A DNA stretch of 64,000 nt from an uncultured Myxococcales bacterium (GCA_903896545.1 CAITYF010000040.1:124001-188000), one strand, 5' to 3'; shown: positions 1 to 9,235, counted from the first letter of the stretch. A program made the numbers and translations. Notes: generated from the letters alone by a model not told the origin.

Positions 1-1701
1 ACCCGACGGCAATTCCGCACCGCCGATCGCAAACACCAGATCCGCGTAAGTGCCATCGCCCAGCGACGGCAGCTTCGGCGGCGTGATGATCGTCTTGACC
101 AGGAGCGGGAACTGCGGATTCAGGTCGAGCTCCTGCGGCGGATTGGAGACCGTCGTGCCGAATACCACGTTATCGACGACCTGCGAGTAGAAGGTCGAGA
201 GGTAGGGCAGCAGCACCGCGACGATTTTGCCGATGTCCACGCCGCCATCGATCGCGTCAAATACCTTGCCGATCTGCGCGTAGATGGTCGCCAATTCGAT
301 GTGGCCTGCGAGTGTCCAGACTTTCTTCACGCCCGGCGTACCCGTGAGCAGGTACTTCACCACGACTGGCTTGCCGAGGCCGAACGTCACGCCGCCGGGG
401 ATCTCGTTGTAGTTGCCAGGATTCAGGAACGTCGGCGCGTCCTTGTCGAACTTGCGGGTGACGTTCGGTCCGAGGATCGACTGAATCGAGAAGCTCAGGA
501 GGCTGTTGTTGAACGCGAGCGAGGTCAGACCCAGCGCCGCTTCGCCAACGCCGCTGTAGGTGATGCCACCGGTCAGCACGTCCTGGTTGATGAGCTTGGT
601 GCCGTTGTGAACGGTCTTGCCATTGTCGTCGATGATCTTGCCGGTGACCAATGTGCCTTCGTCGCTGAGGGCCACATCGGCGAACGCGATTCGCGGCGAA
701 GCCAACGTGATGTCGCCCGTCGCGCCTTCGGGTTTGTAACCGAGCACCGACACCGGCGCGTGGTCCGGCGCGATGATGTGGATGTCGGCCGGGAACGTCA
801 GCGTCGTGAATGTCGCTTGACCCTTCACCAGATTGACCGTTTGTGCCGCAGCCGGCGTCACCGCATTGGACTCGCCCACAGCGACGACCTTGCCTTCGAG
901 CGGCAGCAACGTCTCTTCATCGACCGCGATGACGCGCAACGCGCCGGCGCTCGCCTTGCCGAAGTTCAGCAGCATCGAAGGATTCGAATCCTTGCCGTCG
1001 CCGCCCGTCACTTGTGCCGTCACCGCGTAATCGCCGGACGCGTCAGGAATGACCACTTTGCCAGCGGTCGCCGTCGGTGCGCCTGTGCCGGTCACCTTGA
1101 AGGTGAACGTCGCGGCCGTGACCACGTTGCCCTTGTCGTCGAGCGCCTGTGCGCCGAGGTCCGCCGCGAGATCAACGGTCTGACCCGGCTTCACGACCAG
1201 CGACGAGCGCAGGAGGCGCGCGTGCAGCGAAGCGGTGGCCGGCGCGGCGATGCAACCACCTTGCGAGCAAACCTTGCCCGTGCCGCAGTCGCTGTCCTTG
1301 GTGCATTGGCCCTGGAGGCACGCGCCGTTGATCACGTCGCACACGCAGGTGAAGCGGTTGTCCGCGCACTCCGGCAGCCCGAGGCGCGGCGCGCAATCGG
1401 CGTTGGTCGCGCACACGAACTTGGCGACGCAGCAGCCGGCGACGCAGTCGTATTTGCCCATGTCGCCGCAGAGGCTGAGATCGTCCTGACCTTGCGGGGT
1501 CAAGCACGCCTTTGCGCACACACCGGTGTCCGCCGCGACGTCAGTCGCAGAAACGTCGGCGGGCACGTCGATTTGTGTGTCCTCGGTGACGCCCGTGTCG
1601 GTATCGGCCGTCGTGCTCGTGCCACAAGCGGCGAGCGTCAGCAGACCAAACGACAGCGTCATGCTCAGCAGACGCGCCAGATATTTGCCACTCATCTTCA
1701 T
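1..1701 (-). CDS. Cysteine-rich secreted lipoprotein, 3' part outside the window
   Basis: The frame is open from an ATG at 1701 to the window edge (567 codons, no stop), so the C terminus is missing. The N terminus is a lipoprotein signal peptide with lipobox L-A-A-C (Cys at about residue 26), followed by a D/T-rich linker, so the protein should be anchored to a membrane. Residues about 62-150 hold many cysteines in C-x-C, CC and C-x(5-6)-C spacings, like the Dickkopf-type cysteine-rich regions common in myxobacterial lipoproteins. The rest looks like beta-rich, Ig-like/surface-adhesin sequence with repeated 'VVxGxx' strands. No enzymatic motif is visible. A second in-frame ATG two codons on is also possible. 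Function is unknown; a surface or matrix role is inference only. Confidence 0.8.
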   Translation of the reverse strand, partial: MKMSGKYLARLLSMTLSFGLLTLAACGTSTTADTDTGVTEDTQIDVPADVSATDVAADTGVCAKACLTPQGQDDLSLCGDMGKYDCVAGCCVAKFVCATNADCAPRLGLPECADNRFTCVCDVINGACLQGQCTKDSDCGTGKVCSQGGCIAAPATASLHARLLRSSLVVKPGQTVDLAADLGAQALDDKGNVVTAATFTFKVTGTGAPTATAGKVVIPDASGDYAVTAQVTGGDGKDSNPSMLLNFGKASAGALRVIAVDEETLLPLEGKVVAVGESNAVTPAAAQTVNLVKGQATFTTLTFPADIHIIAPDHAPVSVLGYKPEGATGDITLASPRIAFADVALSDEGTLVTGKIIDDNGKTVHNGTKLINQDVLTGGITYSGVGEAALGLTSLAFNNSLLSFSIQSILGPNVTRKFDKDAPTFLNPGNYNEIPGGVTFGLGKPVVVKYLLTGTPGVKKVWTLAGHIELATIYAQIGKVFDAIDGGVDIGKIVAVLLPYLSTFYSQVVDNVVFGTTVSNPPQELDLNPQFPLLVKTIITPPKLPSLGDGTYADLVFAIGGAELPSG

Positions 1702-1788
1702 GATTTTCCCCTCAAAATGCCCACAGCCACCCCGGCGGCGGCCAGAAGCATAGCGGTTTCAGTCGCCGCTCACAATCAAGCGGAGCGG

Positions 1789-2277
1789 TCACGAGAACCG
1801 TGTTCGGCCACGCTTGTGCAACAGTTCAAGGCTCTCGCGATTCTGCGCTTCTTCGGGCTGGCGCACGGTCGCCACGTGCGTGGGTGCGCGCTCCGCCACG
1901 CGCGATTCCAGCCACTTGAGCCGCACTGCGCTCAGCGCAACGCGCACCTGCCATCGCCGATCAAAGCGCGCTTGCCAACCGGCGACGCGATCGGCGACCA
2001 ACGTCTTGCGGAGCAGTTCGGGAAGCGGTCGCGCCGTTCGCATCTGCCAAACCGGCTGCGCGGGTTTGCCCGCGTCGATGGGGCTGAGCGTGTGTTGCAG
2101 TTCCAGCGTCAGCGCGAGCACCTGGGCCGGTTCGGTCACTTGCGCGTCCAGCGCTTGCCACACGCGGAGGGTCAACTGCCGCGCTTCCGATCGTTCTGGC
2201 CGCGGCAAGTGCGGCGTCAGCGCGGCGAGCCTCTCGGCGTCCTGCTGCAAGATAATCTGGAGCGCCGCGACGTCCAT
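1789..2277 (-). CDS. Hypothetical protein, 162 aa
   Basis: I do not recognise a family. The protein is soluble, rich in Leu, Arg and Ala, largely helical in appearance, and has no signal peptide or membrane segment. The ATG lies three bases after the stop of the DUF192 lipoprotein gene, which suggests translational coupling and is the main reason to believe the gene. Codon use and the absence of an alternative coding frame with recognisable domains also favour it. Confidence 0.55.
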   Translation of the reverse strand: MDVAALQIILQQDAERLAALTPHLPRPERSEARQLTLRVWQALDAQVTEPAQVLALTLELQHTLSPIDAGKPAQPVWQMRTARPLPELLRKTLVADRVAGWQARFDRRWQVRVALSAVRLKWLESRVAERAPTHVATVRQPEEAQNRESLELLHKRGRTRFS

Positions 2278-2280
2278 GTT

Positions 2281-2826
2281 TCAAGGCGTCGGCGCGGCCA
2301 CGTCGGGCCGAGGTTCGTACACCAACTGCGTGCCTGCGCGGATGCCCAGCTTGCCGGCGGTGTGCGCCGTCAACTCGAGCACATAGCGTGAATCCGCACC
2401 GACCGACCGGTGATCCTCGGTCAACGGCGACGTGTTCTCGACCACTCCGACCACGCGCCAAGCGCTGTCGATGAACACCATGTCCAAGCGGATATAAGTG
2501 TTGCGCATGTAGAAGACCCAGTCGTTGTCGTACGGCATGAAGAACAGCATGCCGTGGTCGTTTTGCATGGACTGCCGGAACATCAGGCCCTGCTGCCGCT
2601 CGGAGTCGGTGCGTGCCAATTCGAGCGCGATCGTCGGACTGTTGGGCCGATCCGCGATGGATATCACGCCTCGTCCTCGAAACTGCTGAATCTTTCTAGT
2701 CGCTTGCGGCGCGGCCCGCGACTCGGCCGCTGGCGCGATCGCCGGCAGCGCGTCATCTGCCGGTTCCACAGCCGCTCGGCTGCAGCCCGCGGCACAGCAC
2801 AGCAGCACAGACAGAATCAGGCGCAC
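2281..2826 (-). CDS. DUF192 family lipoprotein
   Basis: A 181-aa protein starting at GTG 2826. Residues 1-15 form a lipoprotein signal with the lipidated Cys in the context A-A-G-C. From about residue 60 it matches the DUF192 fold: the 'ERQQGLMFR' segment, 'GMLFFMP', 'FYMRNTYIRLDMVFID' and the final 'VLEL..G...G...G' are the conserved family elements. DUF192 proteins are small secreted beta-barrel proteins of unknown biochemical function. The start overlaps the 3' end of the upstream UPF0158-like gene by about 10 bases, so the two are probably co-transcribed. Confidence 0.85.
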   Translation of the reverse strand: MRLILSVLLCCAAGCSRAAVEPADDALPAIAPAAESRAAPQATRKIQQFRGRGVISIADRPNSPTIALELARTDSERQQGLMFRQSMQNDHGMLFFMPYDNDWVFYMRNTYIRLDMVFIDSAWRVVGVVENTSPLTEDHRSVGADSRYVLELTAHTAGKLGIRAGTQLVYEPRPDVAAPTP

Positions 2827-3395
2827 GGGGACCTCCCGATCGACAGTGCGTCCACACGCCGCTGAACGCCGGACTTCGCCGTCGCAGCCAGCACGGTGGA
2901 ATCGGCGTCCTCAGCATCTTGAAAATACGGGGCAAGTTCGACAAATCGCGGGTGATTCAGAGTCAAACTCATGCTCACGCAGAATTCAACAAGTCGCGCC
3001 TCCGCCTCTTCGCGCACGGCTTTCTCGTAGCGCCGGTCCAGTCCAACCATTTGCCCCAACACCACGCGCAACTGTCGAAACGGCTTTTCCTGTGCCAGCG
3101 CCTGAGTCACCGCGCGCTTGCCGCGTCCCGGATCGAGCGATTCCGCCCAGTTCACGGCGAGTGCAAACGCGTCGTCACTTTCCAAAAAAGGCACTTCCAG
3201 CCAGCCTTCTTCTTCAAGTAGGCGCAATTCAAACGCTGCCGCGATCGCGCGTCCCTTCTTGTGCCGCGGAGCGACGAAGACCTCGCCGGTCTGCGGATTC
3301 CAGTGGCCCATCCGCAGCGGACTCGCCTCGGCAAAAAGCTTGACGAGGCGGGGCCAATCGCCGCGCGCTGGCGTTGTGGCAAGGGTTTCAGTCAT
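2817..3395 (-). CDS. UPF0158-like hypothetical protein
   Basis: A 192-aa soluble protein. The stretch 'HWNPQTGEVFVA' followed by acidic helices and 'DPGRGKRAVTQALAQEKPF' resembles the layout of UPF0158 proteins (a W/L-x-x-x-T-G-E-V strand, then an A-L-x-x-x-x-x-F-R helix), whose function is not known. The match is by eye and moderate. It is the first gene of the minus-strand group ending at 1789. No signal peptide. Confidence 0.6.
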   Translation of the reverse strand: MTETLATTPARGDWPRLVKLFAEASPLRMGHWNPQTGEVFVAPRHKKGRAIAAAFELRLLEEEGWLEVPFLESDDAFALAVNWAESLDPGRGKRAVTQALAQEKPFRQLRVVLGQMVGLDRRYEKAVREEAEARLVEFCVSMSLTLNHPRFVELAPYFQDAEDADSTVLAATAKSGVQRRVDALSIGRSPCA

Positions 3396-3941
3396 GTCAT
3401 TCCCAGATCGGCGAGCGAACCGACGTTCGCGGGCAGGCCGAAACTGCCGTCGCGGCCCTGAAAGCCGCCTCCGCGCAACCTACCAGCTAATCTGAGTCAG
3501 CGCGAGACTTTGCGGCGCGTGCGTCGTCGCAAAAAAGTTTTGAACCTTCCGCAACGAATCCGCAACAGACTATACAGACCCCGCCAGACCGAGAGTCGGC
3601 CTGTTCGGGGTCCTCCGCACTGCGCCCACAAGGCGCGCCAGGACTGTCAGTCTGTGTGGAAGTGTAAATGGACTCGAACCGGAAACGCGCCAAAAGCGCG
3701 CTTCAGAGTTGACAGCACGCATGAGTGGACCATACAGTACCAATGCTTGCGTCGCGTCCAACCGCGCCGGGCGGCTTTCGGCCTCCCAGCGTGGCGCTAG
3801 TCAGCGCGACTCGGTGCCGTATTGTTTCGGGGCGACTGGCTGAAAAAGCTGGGGAACTTCGAGTTCATGCGGGTTGTGAGCGGAATGCGTGTTCGAGTTC
3901 GTGAGCCGGTGGCCTGTTGCCTGCCGGAGTGAGGCCAGACG
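3396..3941. other. Intergenic region without a convincing gene (546 bp)
   Basis: The region separates divergent genes. The short open frames in it have no recognisable protein features. It holds a good sigma-70-like promoter on the plus strand (3709-3738), which would leave a 5' leader of roughly 200 nt before the gene at 3942. A small GC-rich inverted repeat lies near 3690-3705. No RNA gene could be folded convincingly. Confidence 0.6.
3709..3738 (+). promoter_or_regulatory. Candidate sigma-70-type promoter for the polysaccharide export genes
   Basis: A perfect -35 hexamer TTGACA (3709-3714) is followed after 18 bases by TACAGT (3733-3738), a good -10 match. Transcription would start near 3745 and read toward the secreted protein at 3942 and the beta-barrel/OPX/kinase genes behind it. 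Seen in sequence; activity is inference. Confidence 0.45.
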
Positions 3942-4490
3942 ATGAAGCGCCAGTACCTTGCCATGATGATCGGAGCTTGCTGCTTGATCGTTGCGGGTCG
4001 CGTGGTCGCAGAGGATGCGCCGCCGACCGATCAGTCGTCGATCGACTCGAAGATGCAACAGTCCAAGAACTTCATCGACAAGATGAGCGCGATGGTCAGC
4101 GAAGGCTTCTCCGAACTGGAAGACGCCCGCAAGTCGCAGAACATCAACCGCGTGAACTGCGTGAACGACGCGCTGACGACCATGAACGGTCTGAAGCGCT
4201 TGGCGGACAGCAACTTCACGGCGCTGCAGGAATGCGCCTCGCGTCGCGACGGTGACTGCGCCGAACACGAATACGTGAAGGTCTCGATCGCGTTCAATAA
4301 GGCCGAGGAACTGCAGGGTCAGCTCAAAGGCTGCGGCGGTCCCGCGGTGGACGGCACGATCGATGGTCGGCCGTACATCGAAAAGAACATTGATAAGGAC
4401 ATGCCGGACATCAATCCGACCGCGGGTCTGACCGATCTGGGGCCGCAGATGGAAGTTCCGCCGTCCGCGAGTCCGTTTTTCAAGCCGTAA
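3942..4490 (+). CDS. Secreted hypothetical protein, 182 aa
   Basis: The ATG at 3942 has a purine-rich ribosome site (GGAGTGAGG) just upstream. Residues 1-23 are a Sec signal peptide ending near A-E-D. The mature part is mainly helical with five cysteines (for example VNCVND, LQECAS and GDCAEHE), suggesting disulfides in the periplasm. No known domain was recognised. It lies 63 bases ahead of the outer-membrane beta-barrel of the polysaccharide export set and after a common candidate promoter, so a part in export or envelope assembly is plausible but inferred from position only. Confidence 0.75.
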   Translation: MKRQYLAMMIGACCLIVAGRVVAEDAPPTDQSSIDSKMQQSKNFIDKMSAMVSEGFSELEDARKSQNINRVNCVNDALTTMNGLKRLADSNFTALQECASRRDGDCAEHEYVKVSIAFNKAEELQGQLKGCGGPAVDGTIDGRPYIEKNIDKDMPDINPTAGLTDLGPQMEVPPSASPFFKP

Positions 4491-4553
4491 CGACCACAGG
4501 CCGCAGTTCCAGTGCGCAAGTGCGCACGCACCCGCATCCGAGGAAGTCAGAAC

Positions 4554-5912
4554 GTGCTCAAGCTTCAACCGACATCCTGCCGAACGTCCGGACGCTCGCT
4601 CGCGGCTTTGGTCGTGGCGATCGGCGTGGTCTTTGCGGCTGCCCCGGTCCTCGCCCAATCGGCCGAGATGGGCCTGCCTTCGATCGCCAAAGATCGCGGT
4701 CTGCGCAGCGGCGACTTCCTGCTGCGTCCCTCCGTGGGCGTGACGGGGCACTACGACACGAACATCTTCAATTCCAGCTCGCAGGAAGTGCTGATCAACC
4801 CGATTCGCGGTGCCGCGTCGGTGCGCATTGTTCCGCGTCTGTCTTTGCAAAATGACTTGACCGGCAACACCGTGTTCAACTTTGTCGCTGCGGGTGACGC
4901 GCGAATCTACGCGTCAGGCGAACAGACGATCAAGAACCTGAACAACTTCGGCGGTAACGCCGGGTTGGACGTGACTTTTGGTCAACGCAAGCCGATCGCG
5001 TTCACGTTGTACGACTACTTCACCCGTGCCTTGCGCGCCAACAACTGGGAAACGATCCAGACGTTGAACCGCAACATGAACGACATCGGCGGCCGCGTGG
5101 AATTCCACCCTGGCGACACACCCGAGCGTCGTCCGTTCAACATCGCCCTGTCCGGTTCGTACATTATCGACCGCTTCGAGGACTACGGCGGCTTCAACAC
5201 GAACACGATTCACACGCGCCTGAACGGCTCGTGGCGCTTCCTGCCCAAGACCGCGGCCTACTTGGACGCAACATGGGACATCCGTTCGTTCACGGATCCG
5301 CTCCTGACATCACGCAACTTGGTGTTCAACTCCAAGCCGTTCCGGGTTCGTCTCGGTGCGTCCGGCGCGATCACGAAGCGCATCAGCTTCGACCTGTCGG
5401 CCGGTTGGGGCATGGCGCTCCTCAGCTCGACGACCGTGACGGGCTTCAATTCCTACCTCGCTGGCGCGTCCTTTGGCTTCCGGCCGACCGACACGACGCG
5501 GTTGACGCTGGGCTATTCGCACGACATGCGCGACGCGTACCTTGGCGGCTTCGCTGAGTTTCACCGCTTTAGCTTCACAGGCAAGCAGCGCTTTGGATCG
5601 ATCATCGACGTCTCGCTCGGCTTCGGTGCGGCGCTTCTCACCTACGGCGCGGCTCAGGCGACGGCTGGTGTTACAGTGCCTTCGGGGGCATCGCCCGTGG
5701 CCGGCATGCCTGGCTACTTTCGTCGTAATGACGTGCAATTGGACGGCAACTTGAGTGCTGCATTCGAGGTGTCGCGCTACGTGGCGCTGTCGATTGGGTA
5801 CAACCTCCGCTCGGTCCAGACCAAGTTCAAATTGGTGACGGCCACAGGGCTTCTCGACGCCGGCGAATACACGGCGCACGAGATGTTCGCGACGGTGACC
5901 GCTCGCTACTGA
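4554..5912 (+). CDS. Outer-membrane beta-barrel, probable polysaccharide export porin (EpsX/Wzp-like)
   Basis: The GTG at 4554 is preferred because GAGGAAGT stands upstream at proper spacing and the protein then begins with a clean signal peptide cut after V-L-A. An upstream GTG at 4512 is in frame but adds an unlikely basic tail. The 452-aa protein has alternating polar/hydrophobic strands, many aromatic girdle residues and a terminal aromatic residue (…TARY), as expected for an outer-membrane barrel. In Myxococcus xanthus, OPX proteins that lack an outer-membrane helix work with such a partner barrel (EpsX with EpsY). Here the next two genes encode a short OPX protein and a BY-kinase, so the same pairing is the best inference. 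The exact family is not proven from sequence. Confidence 0.75.
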   Translation: MLKLQPTSCRTSGRSLAALVVAIGVVFAAAPVLAQSAEMGLPSIAKDRGLRSGDFLLRPSVGVTGHYDTNIFNSSSQEVLINPIRGAASVRIVPRLSLQNDLTGNTVFNFVAAGDARIYASGEQTIKNLNNFGGNAGLDVTFGQRKPIAFTLYDYFTRALRANNWETIQTLNRNMNDIGGRVEFHPGDTPERRPFNIALSGSYIIDRFEDYGGFNTNTIHTRLNGSWRFLPKTAAYLDATWDIRSFTDPLLTSRNLVFNSKPFRVRLGASGAITKRISFDLSAGWGMALLSSTTVTGFNSYLAGASFGFRPTDTTRLTLGYSHDMRDAYLGGFAEFHRFSFTGKQRFGSIIDVSLGFGAALLTYGAAQATAGVTVPSGASPVAGMPGYFRRNDVQLDGNLSAAFEVSRYVALSIGYNLRSVQTKFKLVTATGLLDAGEYTAHEMFATVTARY

Positions 5913-5931
5913 TCCGTTCGCTACTGAGCCG
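5903..5931 (+). repeat. 15-bp tandem duplication across the stop codon of the barrel gene
   Basis: TCGCTACTGATCCGT (5903-5917) is followed at once by TCGCTACTGAGCCG (5918-5931). The first copy includes the last codons and TGA stop of the beta-barrel gene, so a second copy of the stop context lies directly downstream. It looks like a recent slippage or duplication. Confidence 0.7.
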
Positions 5932-6118
5932 CTCGCTCGGGCGGCGGTGGACGTTTGGCTGCGTGTGCGAAGTTTTTCTCCCCAAAAATTGATCCTGAAC
6001 GGTCCGAGCGGCAACAAACCTGCACGGCTTACGCTCCGAGCGACTGTGAGTCCCCTGCGACCTACCCCAACGTTGCCGACTCAGCCTCGCGCCTAGTTCG
6101 TCTCTGGAGTCCCGTCTG

Positions 6119-6757
6119 ATGTCCCCCGCCCGCCCGCGCCACCTGCACAAAGTCTCGGCGATCCTGCCGGCCGTGGCGTTACTGCTCGGGGTGCTCCACG
6201 GCGGTTGTTCAGCGACGGCAAGTACGGGCTACAGCGACGTCCACGTCGACGTCCGCTCGGCGATTCAGGCCGCAAGTCTGGGACCTGGTGACGAATTCGA
6301 GGTCCGCGTCTACGAAGAGACCGCGCTTTCCGGTCCGCACACCGTCTCGCCGACCGGTCAGATCGACTACCCCCTCATCGGTACTGTTACCGTGGAAGGC
6401 CTGGTGGCTTCGCAGGTCGCAGCGTTGTTGCGGCAAAAGCTGGCGCAGGGCTACCTGAAGCACCCGTACGTGACTGTTTCCGTCAAGACGTTGAGCTCCA
6501 AGAAGATCTTCGTCCTCGGGGAGGTGAAGGCACCGGGACGCTTCGCCTACACCGACAACATGTCGATCGTCGAGGCGGTCACGCTCGCGGGCGGCTTTGC
6601 CAGCATGGCGGAGCGCAACTACGCGATCGTGACCCGCATCGACGCGACCGGCGAAAAGCGAATTCCGGTGCCGGTCGACAAGATCATGCAAGGTCTGGCG
6701 GTGAACTTTCAGGTTCAACCCGGTGACATCATCTACGTGCCGGAGACCATCCTGTGA
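6119..6757 (+). CDS. OPX (Wza-type) polysaccharide export lipoprotein, short form
   Basis: A 212-aa protein with a lipoprotein signal (Cys at about residue 30 in H-G-G-C). Residues about 50-130 are the polysaccharide export domain ('LGPGDEFEVRVYEE', then 'VSPTGQIDYPLIGTV'). Residues about 130-212 form one SLBB-type domain ('KIFVLGEVKAPG'), ending in the 'QPGDIIYVPE' element. Wza of E. coli is nearly twice as long and has a C-terminal helix that crosses the outer membrane; that part is absent, so a separate barrel is needed, and the gene at 4554 supplies one. The TGA overlaps the GTG of the kinase gene by four bases, so the two are translationally coupled. Confidence 0.92.
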   Translation: MSPARPRHLHKVSAILPAVALLLGVLHGGCSATASTGYSDVHVDVRSAIQAASLGPGDEFEVRVYEETALSGPHTVSPTGQIDYPLIGTVTVEGLVASQVAALLRQKLAQGYLKHPYVTVSVKTLSSKKIFVLGEVKAPGRFAYTDNMSIVEAVTLAGGFASMAERNYAIVTRIDATGEKRIPVPVDKIMQGLAVNFQVQPGDIIYVPETIL

Positions 6758-9114
6758 CAGCACGCGATCTTCTGCCTTCTCCGTCGTCCTCCCGTCCATC
6801 CGTCGCGGGCGAGCAACCCGTCGAGGCGATGGCCGCGCGCCTGCGCGACGTACTCGGTCGTCGCCGCTGGTGGTTTCTCGTCACCACAGCGCTGGCCTTC
6901 GCCGCCGTGATTGTCTTCGTGCGACACCAACGGCCGATCTACCGAGCGACGGGAACGCTCCAGATCGACAACACGCCGCCCAAGGTGCTCGGTGACATGA
7001 GCGAGGTCTACAGCCTGGGTACCGCCGGTGGAAACGGTGGCGTGCGGCAGTACTACCGCGCACAGCAGGCGATCATGCAGTCCCGCGATGTGGGCGCGAT
7101 GGTCGTGAGTCGCCTTGGTCTGAACCGCGACGAGCGCTTCTTTGGCTTTCCATATCTGGACAAGCCGCTGACCAAAGCGCAGCGCGAGTCGATCATGGCC
7201 AATGCAGACGCCGTGGGCATGATGGCCAGTCGCGTGCTGGCGGAGATGACCGATGACACGCTCATCTCGCGTATTTCGGTGGAAGATCCGGACCCGGAAT
7301 TCGCCCGCGATTTGGTCAATGCGGTGATGGCCGCCTACAAAGATCGCAACATCAACAACAAGCGGCGGGTCGTTCAGGATGCGTACGCCGACCTCCGCGC
7401 GATGCGCAAGAAGCTGGAAGAGACGAAAACGGGATCGCAGCAGGCCCTCTACGACTTCGAGAGGCAGCATGATTTCAGCGATAACCGGCGCTTGGCGGTA
7501 AACGACCGCAACATGGATCTCAATCGCTCGCTGCGCTCGGTGCACAACGTGCGTCTGAAGTCCGAACTCGATGTCGCCCAACTCAAGAAGACGAAGGTTT
7601 CCAAGGATATCTTCTCCGCGTCCGCGCCCTCGCTGATGCGCGACGGTCTGGTTGGCGAGCTGAAGCGCCGCTGGCTCGATCTGGGCACGAAGCGCCGCGA
7701 GTTGGCGGCGACGTACCTGGAGAAGCACCCGCGCATCGAAGCGATCGACCAGCAGATGAACCAGTTGGAGACGCTGGCGGCCAAACACGCGCTGGCGATG
7801 CTCGATTCGGCGACCCAAAGTCTCGCTGCGGCCAAGGCGGAAGAGGACGACATTTTGGAACAGCTGAAGTTGACCAAGTCGGAGGACGAGGAAATTCGTC
7901 AGTCCAAGTTGGAGCACGACAAGTTGTTGGCGAAGTCCGACGAAGACAAGATGTTCTACGAGAAAGTCGCGAAGCGGTACGCGGAGACCGACCTGACCAA
8001 GGACGTAGGCGTGAACAACGTGTCCGTGCTGGACGCGGCGGTGACTCCGCGCGCGCCGGTGCGACCGAATATGCAGTTGAGTCTGGCGATTGGCATGTTG
8101 CTGGCGTTGGTCATGGGCGTCGTCGCGGCGCTGATTGCCGAGATGCTCGACAACACAATTCAAGGTCGTTCCGACGTCGAGCGTATTCACAATGTGCCGT
8201 ACTTGGGCGCGATCCCGACTTTCGAGCCCGGTGATGTGACCGAAGGCAAGGCGCTCGCCGACGCCGTGAATGACCTCTACGTCTACTACCGGCCCAACTC
8301 ACGCGTAGCGGAAGCAGCGCGGTCTGTGCGCACGAACCTGCTGTTCATGCGGCCCGACCTGCCCCTGCACACGCTGCTGGTGTCATCTGCCCATCCGCGT
8401 GAAGGCAAAACGTCGACTTCAGCGACCCTGGCGATCACGCTGGCCGCCGCGTCGGGGCGGTGCATTCTGGTGGACACGGACTTGCGCAAACCGCGTCTGC
8501 ACAAGGTTTTCGGCGTGCCGAACGTCGGCGGCGTGACGGGTTACATCTTGTCGCGCGAGCCAGTGACCAATTTTGCCCATCCGACGCAAGTGCCGGGCCT
8601 GGACTTCATGCCTTGCGGCGCGTTGCCGCCCAATCCTTCGGAAATTCTGCACACGCAGCGCTTCCGCGAGATGGTTGAAGAGCTGAAGCAACACTACACG
8701 ACGGTCATTTTCGACTCGCCGCCGATCGAGATCGTCGCGGACGCGCTCGTCATCGCCGCGCTGGTCGACGGCGTGGTGCTCGTTGCGCACACGGCTCGGT
8801 CGCGACACGACTGGGTAGCGGCGGCAGTTGCACAGTTGCGTAGCGTGAATGCGCCGCTCATGGGTATCGTGCTTTCGCGTACCGGAATTCAAGGCGTCGG
8901 CTACGGCTACTACTACGGCAAGGGCTACCGCAAGGGTCGCGCCTACAACGCGCGGTACCAATACCGATACCGGTACGGTCAAGAAGAAGAGCAGGATCAG
9001 CTGGAGGCGGCGCACTTCGCTCAACCGGGCGGTGCACGCATCGACCGAGGCGACATGGTTTCCACGGCGCCCGTCCATCCCGCAGACGAATCCGACGACG
9101 AACCGCACGCATAG
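6754..9114 (+). CDS. Wzc-type polysaccharide co-polymerase and tyrosine autokinase (BY-kinase)
   Basis: A 786-aa inner-membrane protein. An N-terminal Wzz segment has a membrane helix at about residues 32-52, a long periplasmic coiled coil follows (about 200-430), and a second membrane helix lies near 430-460. The cytoplasmic CapB-like kinase has Walker A (HPREGKTST, about residue 546), Walker A' (VDTDLRKPR, about 572) and Walker B (VIFDSPP, about 650). The C-terminal tail at about 712-745 is very tyrosine-rich (YGYYYGKGY … YQYRYRYG), the expected autophosphorylation cluster. These kinases control chain length and export of capsule or exopolysaccharide. No glycosyltransferase, flippase or polymerase gene is next to it, so the sugar genes must be elsewhere. 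Confidence 0.93.
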   Translation: MTARDLLPSPSSSRPSVAGEQPVEAMAARLRDVLGRRRWWFLVTTALAFAAVIVFVRHQRPIYRATGTLQIDNTPPKVLGDMSEVYSLGTAGGNGGVRQYYRAQQAIMQSRDVGAMVVSRLGLNRDERFFGFPYLDKPLTKAQRESIMANADAVGMMASRVLAEMTDDTLISRISVEDPDPEFARDLVNAVMAAYKDRNINNKRRVVQDAYADLRAMRKKLEETKTGSQQALYDFERQHDFSDNRRLAVNDRNMDLNRSLRSVHNVRLKSELDVAQLKKTKVSKDIFSASAPSLMRDGLVGELKRRWLDLGTKRRELAATYLEKHPRIEAIDQQMNQLETLAAKHALAMLDSATQSLAAAKAEEDDILEQLKLTKSEDEEIRQSKLEHDKLLAKSDEDKMFYEKVAKRYAETDLTKDVGVNNVSVLDAAVTPRAPVRPNMQLSLAIGMLLALVMGVVAALIAEMLDNTIQGRSDVERIHNVPYLGAIPTFEPGDVTEGKALADAVNDLYVYYRPNSRVAEAARSVRTNLLFMRPDLPLHTLLVSSAHPREGKTSTSATLAITLAAASGRCILVDTDLRKPRLHKVFGVPNVGGVTGYILSREPVTNFAHPTQVPGLDFMPCGALPPNPSEILHTQRFREMVEELKQHYTTVIFDSPPIEIVADALVIAALVDGVVLVAHTARSRHDWVAAAVAQLRSVNAPLMGIVLSRTGIQGVGYGYYYGKGYRKGRAYNARYQYRYRYGQEEEQDQLEAAHFAQPGGARIDRGDMVSTAPVHPADESDDEPHA

Positions 9115-9235
9115 CGCGTCCACGGCGAATCGAGCGCTTGTCCCACTCCAGAGCCCTCTTGCGATATTCTCCCTCCAGGTCCGACGCGGTGGTTGCGACG
9201 AAATTGTCATGGATTCTGCACAAACGTTCGCTTGT

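Noticed and set aside
301..2391. Open frame of 696 codons on the plus strand across the first lipoprotein and the DUF192 gene
   Set aside because: Arg/His-rich sequence without domains, antisense to genes with clear lipoprotein signals.
3660..3735. tRNA-like stretch on the minus strand with GGTTCGAGTCC and an anticodon-loop-like CTCTGAA
   Set aside because: The T-stem, anticodon stem and acceptor stem do not pair, and the distance from the T-loop to CCA is one base short. Judged a chance resemblance.
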